The position numbers and the translations under genes are program-made. A stretch of DNA of 7,803 nt from Holosporaceae bacterium (GTDB lineage: Bacteria; Pseudomonadota; Alphaproteobacteria; UBA3830): assembly GCA_031258475.1 (NCBI GenBank), contig JAIRMS010000024.1, positions 1 to 7,803 of the forward strand, given 5' to 3'. Numbering within the stretch: the stretch's first letter is position 1; every line of letters begins with the position of its first letter. Below, piece after piece: positions 6,495-7,803 of this stretch. Below the pieces are notes generated by a model that saw only the letters and a list, made by a program, of their open reading frames with translations, was not told the origin of the DNA and searched no databases.

Positions 6495-6953
6495 CTAGGT
6501 CGAGGATTTGTCAATCTGCCGAGGAAGCGCTTTCGAAGGAGGGGAAGAATTTATTTCAACAACTCTAACGCTACTTGGATTGGTTATTCGCAATAAATTC
6601 ACATGCAACAAACCATTATCAAAGTCTGCGTCTTTGACCTCGATTCCGTCAGCCAAAACAAACGTTTTTATGAACTGTCGCGTCGCAATTCCTCTGTATA
6701 TGTAAACGGCCCGCGAGTCGACCTCTTGCTTTCCTCGAATGGTTAATTGATTGTTTTCTAAGGAAATTTGTATGCTTTCCTTTTTAAATCCTGCCAAGGC
6801 CAAGGTGATTCTGAAACCGTGTTCTCCGATCTGCTCGATATTGTAGGGAGGATATGAATCCTCCTGACCTTTCGAGAGAGAATCCACCAGTCTTTCAAAA
6901 TGCTCGAATCCTAAAAACAAAGGACTACTAAACAAAGAAACTCTACCGTCCAT
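6495..6953 (-). CDS. Small heat-shock protein, Hsp20/alpha-crystallin family
   Basis: ATP-independent cytoplasmic holdase that binds unfolding proteins. At 152 residues it has a short N-terminal region (FSSPLFLGFEHFERLVD), then the alpha-crystallin domain (about 34-136). This starts YPPYNIE and continues with ITLALAGFKKESIQISLE, LTIRGKQE, IYRGIATRQFIKTFVLAD and FDNGLLHVNL, the standard order for the alphaproteobacterial IbpA/HspD-like group. A VVEI segment (131-134) matches the RRIEI-type end of that group; about 18 further polar residues follow. The start is supported by AGGGG (6959-6963, minus) five bases upstream of the ATG. It converges on mreC with a 159-base gap. Confidence 0.93.
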   Translation of the reverse strand: MDGRVSLFSSPLFLGFEHFERLVDSLSKGQEDSYPPYNIEQIGEHGFRITLALAGFKKESIQISLENNQLTIRGKQEVDSRAVYIYRGIATRQFIKTFVLADGIEVKDADFDNGLLHVNLLRITNPSSVRVVEINSSPPSKALPRQIDKSST

Positions 6954-6985
6954 TTTTGCCCCTACCTGATTATCATTATCTAACT

Positions 6986-7014
6986 AATATATATACTAAA
7001 ATTGGAAATCTCAA
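6986..7014 (-). promoter_or_regulatory. Promoter of the hsp20 gene
   Basis: On the minus strand -35 TTGAGA (7009-7014), a 17-nt spacer and -10 TATATT (6986-6991) give a good sigma70-type promoter, with a start near 6979 and a leader of only about 26 nt. That leader is too short for a ROSE-type RNA thermometer. No CIRCE element was seen. A heat-shock sigma factor site is not evident. Confidence 0.6.
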
Positions 7015-7196
7015 CTTTGTGTTAAAAACGGGATTCGCTCTGTTAAAGACATCAATGATATAAAGCGAAGATTTGTGCCACAGGAATTCAGAGACAGCTG
7101 GTAATTTATTGGGCAAAGCATCTTGGCTTGAAACTTGAGATGCAATTTTCGGAAAATGTATTAGTTCGGTTCGCCTTTTGTACAGGTGTATGTTGA

Positions 7197-7239
7197 ATAA
7201 TTTTGTGGAAAACTCTTCGAGTTTACTCACAAAAATTAT
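7197..7239. repeat. Imperfect 43-nt inverted repeat (long hairpin)
   Basis: ATAATTTT (7197-7204) pairs with AAAAATTAT (7231-7239, one bulged A), GTG (7205-7207) with CAC (7228-7230), and AAACTC (7210-7215) with GAGTTT (7219-7224) around a TTC loop, with a small internal loop. TGTGGAAAA (7204-7212) fits the relaxed DnaA-box pattern TTWTNCACA on the minus strand, and TTACTCACA (7223-7231) is one mismatch away on the plus strand. It could be an RNA hairpin, a protein-binding palindrome or an element remnant. Confidence 0.5.
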
Positions 7240-7356
7240 CCAACCTATAACCCTACTCATACAACCTAAAGCAATCTTACTTCTATCTGAACTAGTACAC
7301 AATCTTCAAAGTAGACCGTTGCACTTCGGACTTAAATCTCTTATTAGGGATGTATT

Positions 7357-7374
7357 CCCCGCGGCTTGCCGTGC
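7357..7374. repeat. CCCCGC...GCTTGC hairpin repeat, copy 1 (diverged)
   Basis: CCCCGCGGCTTGCCGTGC aligns with copy 2 at 7411-7429 except for a few positions. The middle pair is G...C here and T...T in copy 2. One arm is eroded at its end. Confidence 0.5.
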
Positions 7375-7403
7375 ACTACAAAAGGGAAAAGTCTGAAAGT
7401 CAA

Positions 7404-7442
7404 CCAAATACCCCGCTGCTTGCTGCGGGATCGTTTATTTGG
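7404..7442. repeat. CCCCGC...GCTTGC hairpin repeat, copy 2, with longer flanking palindrome
   Basis: The core CCCGC (7412-7416) pairs with GCGGG (7425-7429) around TGCTTGCT. It is flanked by CCAAATA (7404-7410) and TTATTTGG (7435-7442), which are again inverted copies, giving a nested palindrome of about 39 nt. It resembles short dispersed palindromic elements known from Rickettsiales genomes, from memory. No T-run follows on either strand, so a terminator role is less likely. Confidence 0.55.
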
Positions 7443-7525
7443 GCGCTTTTTGCTGGTTATACAAAATCGCAGTTACACAGATTTTTCGAAAAGTTCAAAT
7501 CGTCATTTTTCACTGGAGTTTCAGG

Positions 7526-7601
7526 TGGTGGGCAATGCAGGATTCGAACCTGCGACCACCTGATTAAAAGTCAGATGCTCTACCAACTGAGCTAATTGCC
7601 C
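7526..7601 (-). tRNA. tRNA-Lys (anticodon UUU)
   Basis: Minus-strand 76-nt cloverleaf. The acceptor stem GGGCAAT pairs with ATTGCCC, followed by discriminator A and encoded CCA (7526-7528). The D-arm is AGCTCAGTTGGTAGAGC. The anticodon loop CTTTTAA (7564-7570) has anticodon TTT at 7566-7568. The T-arm contains GGTTCGAATCC. All features are canonical for bacterial tRNA-Lys. Confidence 0.97.
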
Positions 7602-7611
7602 TCTGTCCTGT

Positions 7612-7640
7612 AATATAAAAAAAGCATTTCCCCAAAGCAA
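7612..7640 (-). promoter_or_regulatory. Probable promoter of tRNA-Lys
   Basis: On the minus strand -35 TTGCTT (7635-7640), a 17-nt spacer and -10 TATATT (7612-7617) place the start a few bases before the tRNA 5' end at 7601. The -35 overlaps the hairpin at 7634-7656. Confidence 0.5.
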
Positions 7641-7659
7641 GGGCGTAGCTTGCTTTTTT
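7634..7659 (+). terminator. Terminator-like hairpin on the plus strand
   Basis: AAAGCAAG (7634-7641) and CTTGCTTT (7649-7656) form an 8-bp stem with a 7-nt loop, running into a T-run (7654-7659). The form is that of a Rho-independent terminator for plus-strand transcription, but there is no recognised plus-strand gene directly upstream, and one arm overlaps the tRNA-Lys -35. It may instead be another palindromic repeat. Confidence 0.45.
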
Positions 7660-7680
7660 GGTGACCTGATTATTACCCCC

Positions 7681-7719
7681 CCTCGTCATTGCGAGGAGCG
7701 CAGCGACGAAGCAATCCAG
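7681..7719. repeat. Dispersed palindromic repeat (GTCATTGCGAGGAGCG type)
   Basis: The stretch contains TCGTC (7683-7687) opposite GACGA (7705-7709) and ATTGC (7688-7692) opposite GCAAT (7711-7715), with CCTCG (7681-7685) also matching CGAGG (7692-7696). I recognise from memory the GTCATTGCGAGGAGCG...GACGAAGCAATCCAG repeat, present in many copies in unrelated bacterial genomes, Rickettsiales among them. The rest of 7602-7803 shows no gene I can support. Confidence 0.7.
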
Positions 7720-7803
7720 CCAAATACTACTGTGAAATAATCGCGTTTTTTCGGTATTGCATACAAAAAATAGATAGGCTATGGTGGAACCGGTGCTGGT
7801 GGT

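Larger units (their letters stand above)
7015..7525. other. AT-rich noncoding stretch with repeats and hairpins
   Basis: About 500 bases without a gene I can support. The minus-strand frame 6976-7302 overlaps the hsp20 promoter and looks like no known family. The plus-strand frame 7178-7396 can be followed upstream through one stop codon and may be a gene remnant, but I do not recognise it. Identifiable structure is the 7197-7239 inverted repeat and the two CCCCGC hairpin repeats, listed separately. Confidence 0.5.

Noticed and set aside
6351..6596. Possible mreD or small gene after mreC
   Set aside because: The sequence has no hydrophobic segments as expected for MreD, and most of its second half is antisense of the conserved Hsp20 gene.
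6976..7302. Minus-strand 108-codon frame upstream of hsp20
   Set aside because: It covers the hsp20 promoter, has no recognisable motif and no convincing ribosome binding site; the base composition is like noncoding DNA.
7077..7396. Plus-strand frame with one internal stop, ending across the first CCCCGC repeat
   Set aside because: It could be a remnant of an old gene, but I recognise no family and it runs through the hairpin and a repeat, so I do not call it.
7350..7595. Plus-strand open frames ending in CRIRTCDHLIKSQMLYQLS-like residues
   Set aside because: This is the well-known spurious translation of the antisense of a tRNA gene (tRNA-Lys at 7526-7601).
7781..7803. Possible gene start ATG GTG GAA CCG at the right edge
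   Set aside because: Only 23 bases are visible, with no clear ribosome binding site, so nothing can be said about a product.

Overview
The window looks like a piece of an alphaproteobacterial chromosome, most likely from a host-associated lineage of the Rickettsiales or Holosporales type. This is inferred from the style of the IscS, MreB and Hsp20 proteins, an eroded IS1595-family transposase next to a tRNA, several short palindromic repeats between genes, and mixed base composition. I could not run a database search, so the taxonomic placement is an inference.

Layout. Positions 1-436 hold a decayed, frame-broken transposase (minus strand) that abuts tRNA-Glu(UUC) (437-512, minus). Then comes a compact plus-strand iron-sulfur cluster assembly operon, iscS-iscU-iscA-hscB (634-3000), with gaps of only 3-9 bases. 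A minus-strand gene for an unrecognised, probably exported protein (3017-4306) converges on hscB and is divergent from mreB. The 151-base divergent region (4307-4457) contains a perfect 10-bp inverted repeat overlapping a good minus-strand promoter. mreB-mreC (4458-6335) is a cell-shape operon without mreD next to it. A small heat-shock protein gene (6495-6953, minus) has a clear sigma70-type promoter. The right end (6954-7803) is mostly noncoding: a long imperfect inverted repeat with a DnaA-box-like sequence, two diverged copies of a CCCCGC...GCTTGC hairpin repeat, tRNA-Lys(UUU) with its promoter, a terminator-like hairpin and a copy of a palindromic repeat.

How the genes work together. IscS supplies persulfide sulfur to the IscU scaffold, IscA is an A-type cluster carrier, and HscB is normally the J-protein that delivers IscU to HscA. 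The cluster shows three departures from the textbook form. IscS stops about 16 residues early and lacks the tail that normally docks on IscU. HscB has HSD in place of the invariant J-domain HPD. IscA carries an extra cysteine-rich C-terminal tail. hscA and fdx do not follow hscB. Together these suggest a modified ISC machine and are the most interesting observation in the window. MreB and MreC form the elongation scaffold under and across the inner membrane; Hsp20 is a holdase chaperone.

I do not see a CRISPR array, a defence island or a clearly new multigene system. The best leads are the altered ISC cluster and the orphan exported protein sharing a control region with mreB.
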